A DNA stretch of 64,000 nucleotides from Microbacterium kunmingense (GTDB lineage: Bacteria > Actinomycetota > Actinomycetes > Actinomycetales > Microbacteriaceae). Location: NCBI RefSeq assembly GCF_023155745.1, contig NZ_JAKNUS010000005.1, forward strand, positions 1-64,000, written 5' to 3'. Both the position numbers and the translations under genes were made by a program. Of the stretch, positions 1-7,547 are shown in pieces. How positions within the stretch are numbered: the first letter of the stretch is position 1; every line of letters starts with the position of its first letter. Under the pieces are notes generated by a model. It had not been told where the DNA came from. It made no database searches and worked only from the letters and a program-made list of their open reading frames with translations.

Positions 1-21
1 GCACCTACTGGCGAAACAACG

Positions 22-50
22 AAAAAGAGCCCGGCCGATGGCCGGACTCT
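22..50 (-). terminator. Rho-independent terminator of tRNA-Ala
   Basis: On the minus strand an 11-position stem with one C/A mismatch and a 3-nt loop is followed by a run of five T. It lies about 60 nt past the tRNA-Ala 3' end and fits termination of that transcript. Confidence 0.75.
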
Positions 51-60
51 CCTTCATGAC

Positions 61-105
61 ATGTCATCTATGTCGCGACTCAGATGTCTCCTATGTCGCG
101 ACTCA
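61..105. repeat. Two-copy 23-bp tandem repeat
   Basis: The 15-mer ctatgtcgcgactca occurs at 68-82 and 91-105, exactly 23 bp apart, within a slightly diverged 23-bp unit. It sits between tRNA-Ala and its terminator. Multiple short direct repeats of this sort are typical of transposase-binding ends; an insertion-sequence remnant is possible but no transposase is visible. Confidence 0.5.
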
Positions 106-110
106 TCACA

Positions 111-186
111 TGGTGGACCTGAGGGGATTCGAACCCCTGACCTCTTCATTGCGAACGAAGCGCGCTACCAACTGCGCCACAGGCCC
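111..186 (-). tRNA. tRNA-Ala (anticodon CGC)
   Basis: Minus-strand cloverleaf of 76 nt including an encoded CCA. The anticodon loop reads TTCGCAA, so the anticodon is CGC and decodes GCG. The 7-bp acceptor stem has a G-U at the third pair, the main identity element of alanine tRNAs. The T-loop is GGTTCGAATCC. Confidence 0.95.
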
Positions 187-201
187 GAGAACCTCCGTTA
201 C

Positions 202-207
202 ATTATC
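202..207 (-). promoter_or_regulatory. -10 box of tRNA-Ala
   Basis: GATAAT on the minus strand lies 15 nt before the mature tRNA 5' end, giving a leader of about 8 nt. No good -35 hexamer is visible. Confidence 0.4.
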
Positions 208-251
208 ACCCTCGTCGGGTGACCGACGAATGCCGCCGGGTCACCCCGGGC

Positions 252-1151
252 TCACGCACCGGCGGCGCGACGCTCGAGCAGGCGACGGACGTGATCCTCG
301 ATCTCGGCGTCGTCGACGTACCCCATGCGGGCGAAGTCCGGACCCGCCTGTGCGGCACGCGCCGCGCGCGCGACCTCGATCGACGGCGGCTGCTGGGCTT
401 CGGCGCGCATCCGCGCCGCCTCCGAGACCGCGGCCTGACGCAGCTCCTCGCGCGCGTCTTCGACATCGCGCACGGCCGCAGCCTGCGAGCCTGCCGACAC
501 CGTGAGCGGCTTCGGCAGTTCGCGCGGTGCCCACGCCGCTCGCTGGCGGGCCGCGGGCAACGCGACATCCTGCACAGCCGGCGCCTCACGGACGGTGGGA
601 ACAGCGGATGCCGCGGACCGGCGCGCCACCCGCGCGGCCACGCGCGCCATCTGCGCGAGCACGGAGAGAGCCACCACCACGAGACTCAGACCCCCGATGA
701 GGGCGCCGACCGCACCGGTCGAGACCGTGAGCCACGCACCCCACCCCGCAACGGCCAGGCCCGCAAGACCCAGCGTCGTCGCCACGAGCCTCACGCGCCG
801 GCGGGCGCGCGCCCGGCGGGCTTCGGGTGCGGCCTTGGCCGCGGCCTTCTCGGCGCGGGCCCGTTCGAGGTCGATGCGGGCCTGCTCGAGGGCGGCTTCT
901 TCACGTTCGGCCATGGCCCGCTTGGCGAGCTTCTGCTGCGCCGCTGCGGTGCGGGCCGAGAGCTCGAGGTGCACCTCGGCGGGGGTCTCGCTCGTCTCGG
1001 CGAGAACCCGGAGCGCCTGGTTCAGCCGGACGGCGTTGCGCTCCGCGGCGTCGAACTGCCGGCGGCTGTGCCACGAGGGCAAGAGGTAGACCAGCCACAG
1101 CAACACCGCCACGAGCACGATCACCCCGCCACCCAGCACCTGTCCGCCCAT
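252..1151 (-). CDS. GlpR/SepX-like divisome membrane protein
   Basis: About 299 aa. Residues 8-30 form a transmembrane helix ending in the motif LLWLVYLLPSW followed by a basic stretch, characteristic of the actinobacterial GlpR (Corynebacterium) / SepX (Streptomyces) family of FtsZ- and Wag31-linked membrane proteins. A charged Ala/Glu/Arg-rich coiled-coil-like segment follows (about 35-120), then two more helices (about 125-165) and a soluble Ala-rich tail. The family normally lies beside rimJ, the gephyrin-like glp/moeA and galU; here it is downstream of rimJ and galU, which supports the call. The ATG at 1151 is preferred because TACCGT lies 7 nt upstream; a GTG at 1172 is the alternative. 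The function is from family knowledge, not shown here. Confidence 0.65.
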   Translation of the reverse strand: MGGQVLGGGVIVLVAVLLWLVYLLPSWHSRRQFDAAERNAVRLNQALRVLAETSETPAEVHLELSARTAAAQQKLAKRAMAEREEAALEQARIDLERARAEKAAAKAAPEARRARARRRVRLVATTLGLAGLAVAGWGAWLTVSTGAVGALIGGLSLVVVALSVLAQMARVAARVARRSAASAVPTVREAPAVQDVALPAARQRAAWAPRELPKPLTVSAGSQAAAVRDVEDAREELRQAAVSEAARMRAEAQQPPSIEVARAARAAQAGPDFARMGYVDDAEIEDHVRRLLERRAAGA

Positions 1152-1158
1152 GCGCATA

Positions 1159-1164
1159 ACGGTA
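1159..1164 (-). promoter_or_regulatory. Leaderless -10 box of the GlpR-like gene
   Basis: TACCGT on the minus strand lies 7 nt before the ATG at 1151, which suggests transcription starts at or next to the start codon. Confidence 0.4.
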
Positions 1165-1221
1165 TGCGACACCGGCTGGCTGGCCCGGCAAGGCGGTTGC
1201 GTGTCGCCGCGTGGGTTCGCC

Positions 1222-2089
1222 TCATATCTTCGCGAGGGCGGGAAGAACCTCGTCAGCGACGCGCGCCACCCGTCCGACGGGGTCGTCGGGAGAGGCTCCG
1301 AGCACGACCTGGGTGATCCCGAGGGCCGACAGCTTCTCCATCTGCGGGAGGAAGTCGGGGTCGTGCGGATCCGAGAACGCGGCGATGACCGTCTTCTCGA
1401 TCGCGTCGTAGTCGGTTCCGAGGCGATCGCAGTGCCCGCGAAGAACGTCGAGGAGGTGCGCCACCCGCTCGGGGTCCGCGGTGGTGAGGTTCACGATCTG
1501 CGCGTACTGCGCGACCAGGCGCAGGGTCTTCCGCTCCCCCTGACCGCCGATCATGATCGGCGGTCAGGGGCCGCTGGATCGGCGCCGGGCTGGAGAGCGT
1601 CTCCTCCAGCGCGTAGTGCGTGCCCCGGTAGGCGCCGTTGTCGTCGCTCCACATCTGCAATGCGATCTGCAGTGTCTCTTCCAGTCGTTCGAACCGTTCG
1701 GCCAGCGGCGGGAACGGCACGCCCAGGCCGCGGTGCTCCCGGTCGTACCACGCCGCGCCGATGCCGAGCATCGCGCGTCCTTCGCTCAGGACGTCCAGGG
1801 TTGTGACGATCTTCGCGAGCAGTCCCGGATACCGGTACGTCACACCGGTCACGAGCGGACCGATCCGCACGGAGTGCGTGTGCGCGGCCAGGAAGCCGAG
1901 GGTCGTGAAGGCTTCGAGCATCGGCTCCTCGGCCGGGGCGACGCGCTCCATCTGGAACCAGTGGTCCATGACGGTGAACTGCGTGAACCCGCCCTGCTCG
2001 GCGGTACGGGCGGCGCGACCGAGCACCTCGGGGAGGGTGTCGGGAGCGCCGGGGACGGAGAAGTCTCAGAAGTGGAGACCTGCCTGCAT
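1222..2089 (-). pseudogene. Broken LLM-class F420-dependent oxidoreductase
   Basis: Reading from the ATG at 2089 gives a luciferase-like TIM-barrel protein of about 289 codons with two lesions. Codon 8 is TGA (2066-2068). A net +1 frameshift near 1560 then separates the first two thirds (TVMDHWFQ, GVTYRYPGLLAK, MLGIGAAWYDREH) from an intact last third (MIGGQGERKTLRLVAQYA to the stop at 1222). Family members read RPHPPIMIGG at the break. The break lies inside a 34-bp perfect palindrome described separately. The original role would have been an F420- or flavin-dependent redox reaction; it is now almost certainly non-functional. Confidence 0.85.
1537..1570. repeat. 34-bp perfect palindrome at a frameshift
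   Basis: The arms meet between 1553 and 1554 and match base for base over 17 nt. The inner 20 bp is simply the codons for PPIMIGG, which are naturally palindromic. The outer bases on the 5' (coding) side are an exact copy of the opposite arm and replace the expected His codon with four bases. Confidence 0.9.
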
Positions 2090-2278
2090 GCCGTCACGCT
2101 ACGACTGCGCCGAGGCATGCAGCGCGGGTTTCCAGGAGTTTTCGCCTGACGTTCACCGTGGGCGAAATGGTCGCTGCGGGCTCGCGTGCATGCGGTCGGT
2201 CATCGGGTCGGATTCAGATCATCTGGGATGCCGGCCCCGAGCCCTACCTGCGCGGGGTGAGCGTCGCGGGACGCGAGC

Positions 2279-2485
2279 TCAGCGCCCGCCCGAAGCCACC
2301 CGTCGCGATGGCCGCAGCGACCCGATCGGCATCATCGGCACCGCCAGACCGGCGAACATGATCAGGGGCAGGAAGCTGCTCGACACGACAGCCAAAACGA
2401 CGCCCAGGACCGCCAGCCCGATAGCGATCGACCAGACGGTGACCTTCACCCAGGTCGGAACCTCTGCCGGTGTCACGCTGCTCAT
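2279..2485 (-). CDS. Small two-helix membrane protein
   Basis: 68 aa from the ATG at 2485 (MSSVTPAEVPTW). Two hydrophobic segments (about 12-31 and 34-53) are followed by a short basic tail, a common form of uncharacterised actinobacterial membrane protein. It lies between the luciferase-like pseudogene and the DUF222-HNH gene, within the insertion that separates the GlpR-like gene from rimJ. No function can be assigned. Longer upstream in-frame sequence exists but lacks membrane or domain features, so the short form is preferred. Confidence 0.5.
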   Translation of the reverse strand: MSSVTPAEVPTWVKVTVWSIAIGLAVLGVVLAVVSSSFLPLIMFAGLAVPMMPIGSLRPSRRVASGGR

Positions 2486-2653
2486 GCCCGAATCGTAGTC
2501 GCCGCCCTCACCGGCCCGACAAGACGCACACGACGTTCTCAGCGCCAGCCGCCCCGGGATTCTTGTAGCCACCCCGTCGTGGTCAGAGTCGCCTGTGCAG
2601 TCGGGACTCGCCATGGCCTCGCCGGAGAGTCCCCAGGGCACCGGGTCCGGCGG

Positions 2654-2835
2654 GGTCGGCAGAACAACGCGGTCGTCAAAGGGCGCGGATGGCCAGAACG
2701 GCGCGGGCTGTCTGGGGTCGTCAGAACGGCGCGGTCGTCAAGGGCGCGGATCGCCAGACTGGCGGGGTCGGCAGAACAGCTCGGGTTCTCGGAACGGCGC
2801 GGTCGTGACAACGGCGGGGTTGTCAGAAGGGTGCG
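2654..2835. repeat. Degenerate tandem repeats past the HNH gene
   Basis: Four imperfect units starting near 2654, 2716, 2766 and 2818 share the core GGTCGKCAGAAC followed by GCGCGGTCGT. Unit length drifts (62, 50, 52 bp). They fill most of the 340-bp stretch between the small membrane gene and the 3' end of the DUF222-HNH gene. No gene is seen in this stretch. Confidence 0.55.
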
Positions 2836-4211
2836 GGCGCTTGTGGGTCGTCGACCGGGTCGTCCGTGAGCCGGAACTCGATGCCGGGGTTGGTCCATTT
2901 CGCCCACAGGTCGTCGGGCAGGTCTTCTTCGGGCGTGAAGTGGACCCCGTGGCCGGGTGGGTTGTCGATGTAGACCCGCCCGGTCGGGGAGGTCCATTCG
3001 ATGACGCCGCCGTCGAGTTGTTTCACTTTCCAGGCGGTGAACTGTTTCATGCTGTGATGCCTCTGGCACAGACAACACAGGTTGCAGATCTCGGTTTTCC
3101 CGCCCAGGGCGGCGTCGTGGTTGTGGTCGACTTCGCATTTTCGGGCGGGCATGCGGCATCCGGGCCACCGGCAGTGTTTGTCGCGGCCTTTGAGGTAGCG
3201 GTCCATCGCCTTGGTGCGGTGGTAGGTGTCCACCGCCATCGTCAACCCGGTGATCGGGTGGACGAGGAGCCGCTCCCATGTGTCGTAACTGTTCCCTGCC
3301 AGGAGCCGTGCCGTTCCCGCGTCGATCGGTCCCACCCCGGCGAGGTCGCAGGGGACATCGCTTCGGCCCATGAGGGCCATGACGGGGATCACGACCTGCA
3401 CCTTCGCTTTGACCGCGCCCAGCCCGCCCCGCCGGCCACCGGGCTGGTCGCCGTCACCGGTGGGGTCGATGGTGGGGATGGCGGTCAGGAGCATGTCGGC
3501 GAACAGGTCCGCACGAACCTCGTCCAAGGACCGGGTGTCACCCGAGCCCGGCTCCCGAGCAGCGATGACGGCGTTGGCCTGGTCGGTGACGCGCTGGAAG
3601 ATCCCCTCGATCAACACCGAGGAATGCGCAGACCGCAACTCCGACATCCCGTCACCGATCGTGTACCGGACGATCTTCCGCCCCCGGAACGCCTCCGTGT
3701 GCCGCTCCGTCAACGTCCGCGGGTTCATCCGCTCCGCGAGGATCTCGAGATCTGCGCGGGCACGGCCCGGGGTCTCGTCCAGGCAGATCTCCGCGGCGAG
3801 CTGATCGAACTCACCCTTCAACTCCGGGGGCAGCCGCCGGCCGATGTCCTCCACCACCGTCACGTGCGCGCGGGTGAGCAACCCTTTTTCCAGGCAGTGC
3901 ACCGTCGCCGGGTAGTCGTTCACGAGCGTGTAGGCGGAGTCGATCTGGCGTTGCACCGCACGGTCGGACACCCGCACCGCGGCGGCGATCTCCGCCGCGA
4001 CACCGCGGAGCGCCATGTCCCGGTCCCGCACCGCCGCGGGCGACCCCTCCGCAAGCCGCGCCGCGAACGCACCCGCTTTCGCCAACACCCGCGCCTGCGC
4101 CGCCTCCGCGGCCGCAAGGACCTGCTGCGCTTCCTCGGCCTCAGCGAGGATCCCGGTCAGCTCACCACGGTCCTCGTCGCTGAGGAGGGTGAGCCGCGGG
4201 TTCGAACGCAT
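2823..4211 (-). CDS. DUF222/13E12-type HNH endonuclease domain protein
   Basis: About 462 aa from the ATG at 4211 (MRSNPRLTLLSDED). The N-terminal two thirds is the helical DUF222 region typical of the multicopy 13E12 family of actinobacteria. The C-terminal HNH module has a CRWPGC...C zinc knuckle, the EVDHNHDAALGGKTEICN core and LCQRHH. HNH nuclease activity is expected from the motif, but the biological role of the family is unknown; copies are often mobile or recombining. The ORF opens further to a TTG at 4259 without a convincing ribosome site. The 3' end adjoins tandem repeats, consistent with rearrangement. Confidence 0.85.
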   Translation of the reverse strand: MRSNPRLTLLSDEDRGELTGILAEAEEAQQVLAAAEAAQARVLAKAGAFAARLAEGSPAAVRDRDMALRGVAAEIAAAVRVSDRAVQRQIDSAYTLVNDYPATVHCLEKGLLTRAHVTVVEDIGRRLPPELKGEFDQLAAEICLDETPGRARADLEILAERMNPRTLTERHTEAFRGRKIVRYTIGDGMSELRSAHSSVLIEGIFQRVTDQANAVIAAREPGSGDTRSLDEVRADLFADMLLTAIPTIDPTGDGDQPGGRRGGLGAVKAKVQVVIPVMALMGRSDVPCDLAGVGPIDAGTARLLAGNSYDTWERLLVHPITGLTMAVDTYHRTKAMDRYLKGRDKHCRWPGCRMPARKCEVDHNHDAALGGKTEICNLCCLCQRHHSMKQFTAWKVKQLDGGVIEWTSPTGRVYIDNPPGHGVHFTPEEDLPDDLWAKWTNPGIEFRLTDDPVDDPQAPAPF

Positions 4212-4297
4212 GTATGAAGCATCCCACCACCCTCCGACATCCACACCCGAAACCCTCAACCACAGGTTGAACCCAATTCGGGCCCGAAGACCAACCC

Positions 4298-4927
4298 TCA
4301 GGCGTGCAGCCGATCCGCCGGAGGGATCGTCGCGGCATCCTGCGGAACACGTCCCTCGAGCCAGCGCGCGAGCACTCCCCCGGGCACGTCCTCACGCACC
4401 AGCGCGAAGCAGTAGTGATCGCGCCAGTCGCCGTCGATGTGGATGTACCGGCGTCTGAGCCCCTCGTAGCGGAACCCGAGCTTCTCGACCACGCGCAGGC
4501 TCGCGCGATTCTCGGGCCGGATGCAGATCTCCATCCGGTGCAGCCGCGCCTCGGCGAAGCACACGTCGGTCGCGAGCGCCACCGCCGTGGGCGTGATCCC
4601 GCGTCCGGCGAACCGCTCGCTCACCCAGTACCCGATGGTGGCGGTGGCCAGCGACCCCCGGGCGATCCCCCACACGTTCAGCTGCCCGGCAATCACGCCG
4701 TCGTACTCCATGACGAACGGGATGCCGGCGCCGTCTCGGTACTGCTGCAGCAGACGCCGGATGCCCGAGCGCATGTCGAACGACACCGGCCCGTCGGGGC
4801 TGGTGGCCTCCCACGGACGCAACCACGAACGGTTGGTCAGCAACTCGTTCTGCACCACCCGCGCGTCGCGCTGGCGGATGAGCCGGATCGAGATCGGTCC
4901 GTGCTGACGAGGGGATGACAGATCCAC
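4298..4927 (-). CDS. rimJ: GNAT acetyltransferase, RimJ family
   Basis: 209 aa. The GNAT core is clear: IGYWVSERFAGRGITPTAV (acetyl-CoA-binding loop, about 98-116) and IRPENRASLRVVEKLGFRYEG near 137-157, as in RimJ/RimL enzymes that acetylate N-terminal residues or other amines. The start is GTG (MDLSSPRQH) with GAGGGGGG just upstream. It starts 37 nt after galU on the same strand, so co-transcription is likely. In many actinobacteria rimJ lies beside galU, a moeA-like gene and the GlpR/SepX gene. The real substrate is unknown. Confidence 0.8.
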   Translation of the reverse strand: MDLSSPRQHGPISIRLIRQRDARVVQNELLTNRSWLRPWEATSPDGPVSFDMRSGIRRLLQQYRDGAGIPFVMEYDGVIAGQLNVWGIARGSLATATIGYWVSERFAGRGITPTAVALATDVCFAEARLHRMEICIRPENRASLRVVEKLGFRYEGLRRRYIHIDGDWRDHYCFALVREDVPGGVLARWLEGRVPQDAATIPPADRLHA

Positions 4928-4963
4928 ACACCCCCCTCGCTACGGCGATGTCGCCGTGTCAGG

Positions 4964-5851
4964 TCACAGCTTCGCCGCGAAATCCTTGAACCAGGGACGC
5001 AGCTCGGGGCCGAGGTCCTCTCGGTCGGCGGCGAGCTGCACGATGGCCTTGATGTAGTCCACTCTATCGCCGGTGTCATAGCGACGGCCGCGGAACACCA
5101 CGCCGTACACGCCCGGTCCGTCGGGGTCGGCCGCCATCTCCTGGAGGGCGTCGGTCAGCTGGATCTCGCCGCCCTTGCCGGGCTCGGTGCGCTCGAGGAT
5201 CTCGAACACCGACGGCGAGAGCACGTAGCGCCCGATGATCGCGAGGTTGGACGGCGCGTCCTCCTTCGCGGGCTTCTCCACGAGGCCCGTGACCTTCACC
5301 ACGCCCTCGTCGTCGGTGGCTTCGACCGCCGCCGCGCCGTAGAGGTGGATGGAGTCGGGGTCGACCTCCATGAGCGCCACGATTGCCGCACCGCGCTTGG
5401 TGTGCTCGTCGAGCATGGTCGTGAGGAGCGGGTCGCGCTCGTCAATGAGGTCGTCGCCGAGGAGCACGGCGAAGGGGTGGTCGCCCACGTGCGCCTTGGC
5501 ACGCAGCACCGCGTGACCGAGACCCTTCGGCTCTCCCTGGCGCACGAAGTGGATGTCGGCGAGCTCGCTGGAGTGCTGCACCTTCGCAAGCTTCGAGTGA
5601 TCGCCCTTGCGCTCGAGCGTCGATTCGAGCTCGGGCACCGAGTCGAAGTGGTTCGACAGGTTGTTCTTGTTGCGGCCGATGATGATCAGCACATCGTCGA
5701 TGCCGGCGGCGGTCGCCTCCTCCACGACGTACTGGATCGCGGGCTTGTCGACGACCGGGAGCATCTCCTTGGGCATCGCCTTGGTCGCGGGGAGGAACCG
5801 CGTCCCAAGTCCGGCGGCGGGAATCACGGCTTTGAATGAGCTACGAGGCAC
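4964..5851 (-). CDS. galU: UTP--glucose-1-phosphate uridylyltransferase
   Basis: Makes UDP-glucose from UTP and glucose-1-phosphate in the cytoplasm for wall glycans and sugar metabolism. The signature AVIPAAGLGTRFLPATKAMPKEMLPVVDKPAIQ is near the N-terminus, with FAVLLGDDLI, LVEKP and GEIQLTDAL further on; length (about 295 aa) is normal. The GTG at 5851 gives MPRSSFKAVIPAAG, matching usual family N-termini; in-frame GTG codons upstream to 5890 are alternatives. It is divergent from fthC and first in the galU-rimJ order. Confidence 0.93.
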   Translation of the reverse strand: MPRSSFKAVIPAAGLGTRFLPATKAMPKEMLPVVDKPAIQYVVEEATAAGIDDVLIIIGRNKNNLSNHFDSVPELESTLERKGDHSKLAKVQHSSELADIHFVRQGEPKGLGHAVLRAKAHVGDHPFAVLLGDDLIDERDPLLTTMLDEHTKRGAAIVALMEVDPDSIHLYGAAAVEATDDEGVVKVTGLVEKPAKEDAPSNLAIIGRYVLSPSVFEILERTEPGKGGEIQLTDALQEMAADPDGPGVYGVVFRGRRYDTGDRVDYIKAIVQLAADREDLGPELRPWFKDFAAKL

Positions 5852-5931
5852 GCCCCCGATTGTAGGGGGTGGATGTTTCACGGAAAGCACTAGCCGCGCC
5901 CGATCACCGGGATCCGCCAGACCCCTCCGCC

Positions 5932-5937
5932 TAAGAT
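5932..5937 (+). promoter_or_regulatory. Leaderless -10 box of fthC
   Basis: TAAGAT ends 6 nt before the ATG at 5944, and no Shine-Dalgarno sequence is present. Confidence 0.5.
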
Positions 5938-5943
5938 CGACGC

Positions 5944-6540
5944 ATGTCAGACGCGATCGCCGACGCCAAACGGGCGCTGCGCGCCGATCTGCGCGAACGC
6001 CGGAACCTCCTGTCGGAGACGTCGCGCGAGGCCGCGGAAGAAGGCATCGCCGCCCAGCTCGACGCCCTGGTCGACCGCTACGGCGTCCGCTCGATGTCGT
6101 GCTTCCTCTCCACCACGACCGAGCCGGGCACCCGGCGATTCGTCACCGAGGCGGTGCGCCGCGGCATCCGGGTCCTCCTTCCGATCACCCGCACCGACGG
6201 GCTCCTCGACTGGTCGGTGGCGACGCCCGATCTCGACATCACCGAGGGGATGTACGGCCTCCCCGAACCCGTCGGCGAAGTCCTCGGGCCGATCGCGGTG
6301 AACGACGTCGACCTCCTCGTCATCCCCGCCGCCGCCGTCGGACAGGACGGCACGCGCCTGGGCTGGGGACGCGGGTTCTTCGACAAGACCATCGGATCGA
6401 TGGAGCGCTGCCCCCCGGTCTACGCCGTCATCTACGACTCCGAGCTGCTCGACACCGTGCCGCGCGACGTGCACGACCAGCCGGTGTCAGGGGTGGTCAC
6501 CCCGACGCGTACCATCGATCTCGCGCCCACCCGACGCTGA
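5944..6540 (+). CDS. 5-formyltetrahydrofolate cyclo-ligase
   Basis: 198 aa. Converts 5-formyl-THF to 5,10-methenyl-THF with ATP, a folate salvage step. The family signature GTRLGWGRGFFDKT (about 137-150) gives the phosphate-binding loop, and the N-terminal KRALRADLRERR basic helix is typical (YgfA/MTHFS family). It is divergent from galU, the same neighbourhood seen in mycobacteria and corynebacteria. It is followed after 30 nt by the FmdB-type gene, so the two may share a transcript. Confidence 0.92.
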   Translation: MSDAIADAKRALRADLRERRNLLSETSREAAEEGIAAQLDALVDRYGVRSMSCFLSTTTEPGTRRFVTEAVRRGIRVLLPITRTDGLLDWSVATPDLDITEGMYGLPEPVGEVLGPIAVNDVDLLVIPAAAVGQDGTRLGWGRGFFDKTIGSMERCPPVYAVIYDSELLDTVPRDVHDQPVSGVVTPTRTIDLAPTRR

Positions 6541-6570
6541 CGCGGCGCACCCCCGACGAAAGACACCGCC

Positions 6571-6882
6571 ATGCCCACCTACGCCTACGCCTGCAAGCAG
6601 TGCGGGCACCGTTTCGACGCCGTGCAGTCCTTCGCCGACCCGGCTCTCACCACCTGCCCCGAGTGCGAGGGCCCGCTCCGCAAGGAGTACGGCTCGATCG
6701 GCGTCACCTTCAACGGCTCCGGCTTCTACCGCACCGACTCCCGGGCCGGCGGCGGCGAGGGCACCAAGAGCGAGTCGAAGAAGAGTGAGAGCGCACCGGC
6801 GAGTTCCGGTGGCGAATCATCCGGGTCTTCGACATCATCGAAGTCCGAGGCGAAGGCCTCCCCCGCGTCCAGCGGTTCGTAG
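6571..6882 (+). CDS. FmdB-family zinc-ribbon protein
   Basis: 103 aa. Residues 1-50 hold the FmdB regulatory zinc ribbon: MPTYAYACKQCGH and CPECEGPLRK supply four cysteines for one zinc ion. A conserved FNGSGFYRTD motif follows near 50-60, then a low-complexity Lys/Ser/Glu/Gly tail. FmdB-like proteins are small putative regulators; no target is known here. It lies between fthC and mscL on the same strand, the usual actinobacterial order. Confidence 0.88.
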   Translation: MPTYAYACKQCGHRFDAVQSFADPALTTCPECEGPLRKEYGSIGVTFNGSGFYRTDSRAGGGEGTKSESKKSESAPASSGGESSGSSTSSKSEAKASPASSGS

Positions 6883-6917
6883 CCCGGCGGCAGCCGGCGA
6901 CGTCGGAAGGCACATCG

Positions 6918-7355
6918 ATGATCAAGGGCTTCAAGGAGTTCATCCTCCGCGGAAATGTGATCGACCTGGCCGTCGCGGTCGTGATCGGCGCCGCGTTCAC
7001 CGGCATCGTCAACATCTTGGTGACCGCCTTCATCAATCCGCTCATCGGGCTGGTCTTCCAGACCGGCGACCTCGACCAGGCCCTCGTCGTCGAGGTGCCG
7101 ACGCTTCTCGGCGGCGTCTCGGTCTTCTCCTTCGGCGCCATCATCGCCGCGGTGATCAACTTCCTCGCCGTCGCCACCGTGGTCTACTTCGTCTTCGTCA
7201 TGCCGATGAACCACTGGAAGAAGCGCCAGGAGGCCCGCGCCGGCGCGACGACCGAGCCCGCCGCCGACCCGGTTCCGACCGAGCAGGAGCTCCTCGTCCA
7301 GATCCGCGACCTGCTCGCGACCCAGGGGCGCGCCGAGGGCCAGCCGCGTCAGTAG
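6918..7355 (+). CDS. mscL: Large-conductance mechanosensitive channel MscL
   Basis: 145 aa. Forms the homopentameric osmotic safety valve of the cell membrane. The N-terminal MIKGFKEFILRGNVIDLAVAV with first transmembrane helix (about 15-40) and second helix (about 70-100, ending FVMPMNHWKK) are diagnostic. The cytoplasmic tail is rich in Ala/Glu. The last 7 nt overlap the 3' end of a convergent small ORF. Confidence 0.95.
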   Translation: MIKGFKEFILRGNVIDLAVAVVIGAAFTGIVNILVTAFINPLIGLVFQTGDLDQALVVEVPTLLGGVSVFSFGAIIAAVINFLAVATVVYFVFVMPMNHWKKRQEARAGATTEPAADPVPTEQELLVQIRDLLATQGRAEGQPRQ

Positions 7356-7543
7356 TGGGGCGGTTTCTCGCGCAGCATCCGTTCGTCATTCGGTCCGGAA
7401 AGACCATCGGATGCCGCGGGGGCGGCCTCCTCGCTGTCATCGACGGCCGAGGGCTCGGCCACGGTGTCGGGCGCGGGGGTCAGGCGGGCACGCCGTGACC
7501 CGGGCACCCGTTCGACGCGCTGTCGGGGCTCGTCCTCGGGCAT
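7349..7543 (-). CDS. Small acidic hypothetical protein
   Basis: 64 aa (MPEDEPRQRVERVPGSRR to PHY). It starts 4 nt after the stop of the large helicase-like gene on the same strand, so it would be translated from the same message. It is disordered-looking, rich in Glu, Asp, Ala and Pro, with no recognisable domain. The tight spacing is the main support. It converges on mscL with a 7-nt 3' overlap. Confidence 0.5.
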   Translation of the reverse strand: MPEDEPRQRVERVPGSRRARLTPAPDTVAEPSAVDDSEEAAPAASDGLSGPNDERMLREKPPHY

Positions 7544-7547
7544 CGGA

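Noticed and set aside
2595-4217. Open frame of 540 codons on the plus strand
   Set aside because: Antisense shadow of the DUF222-HNH gene plus the downstream repeats.
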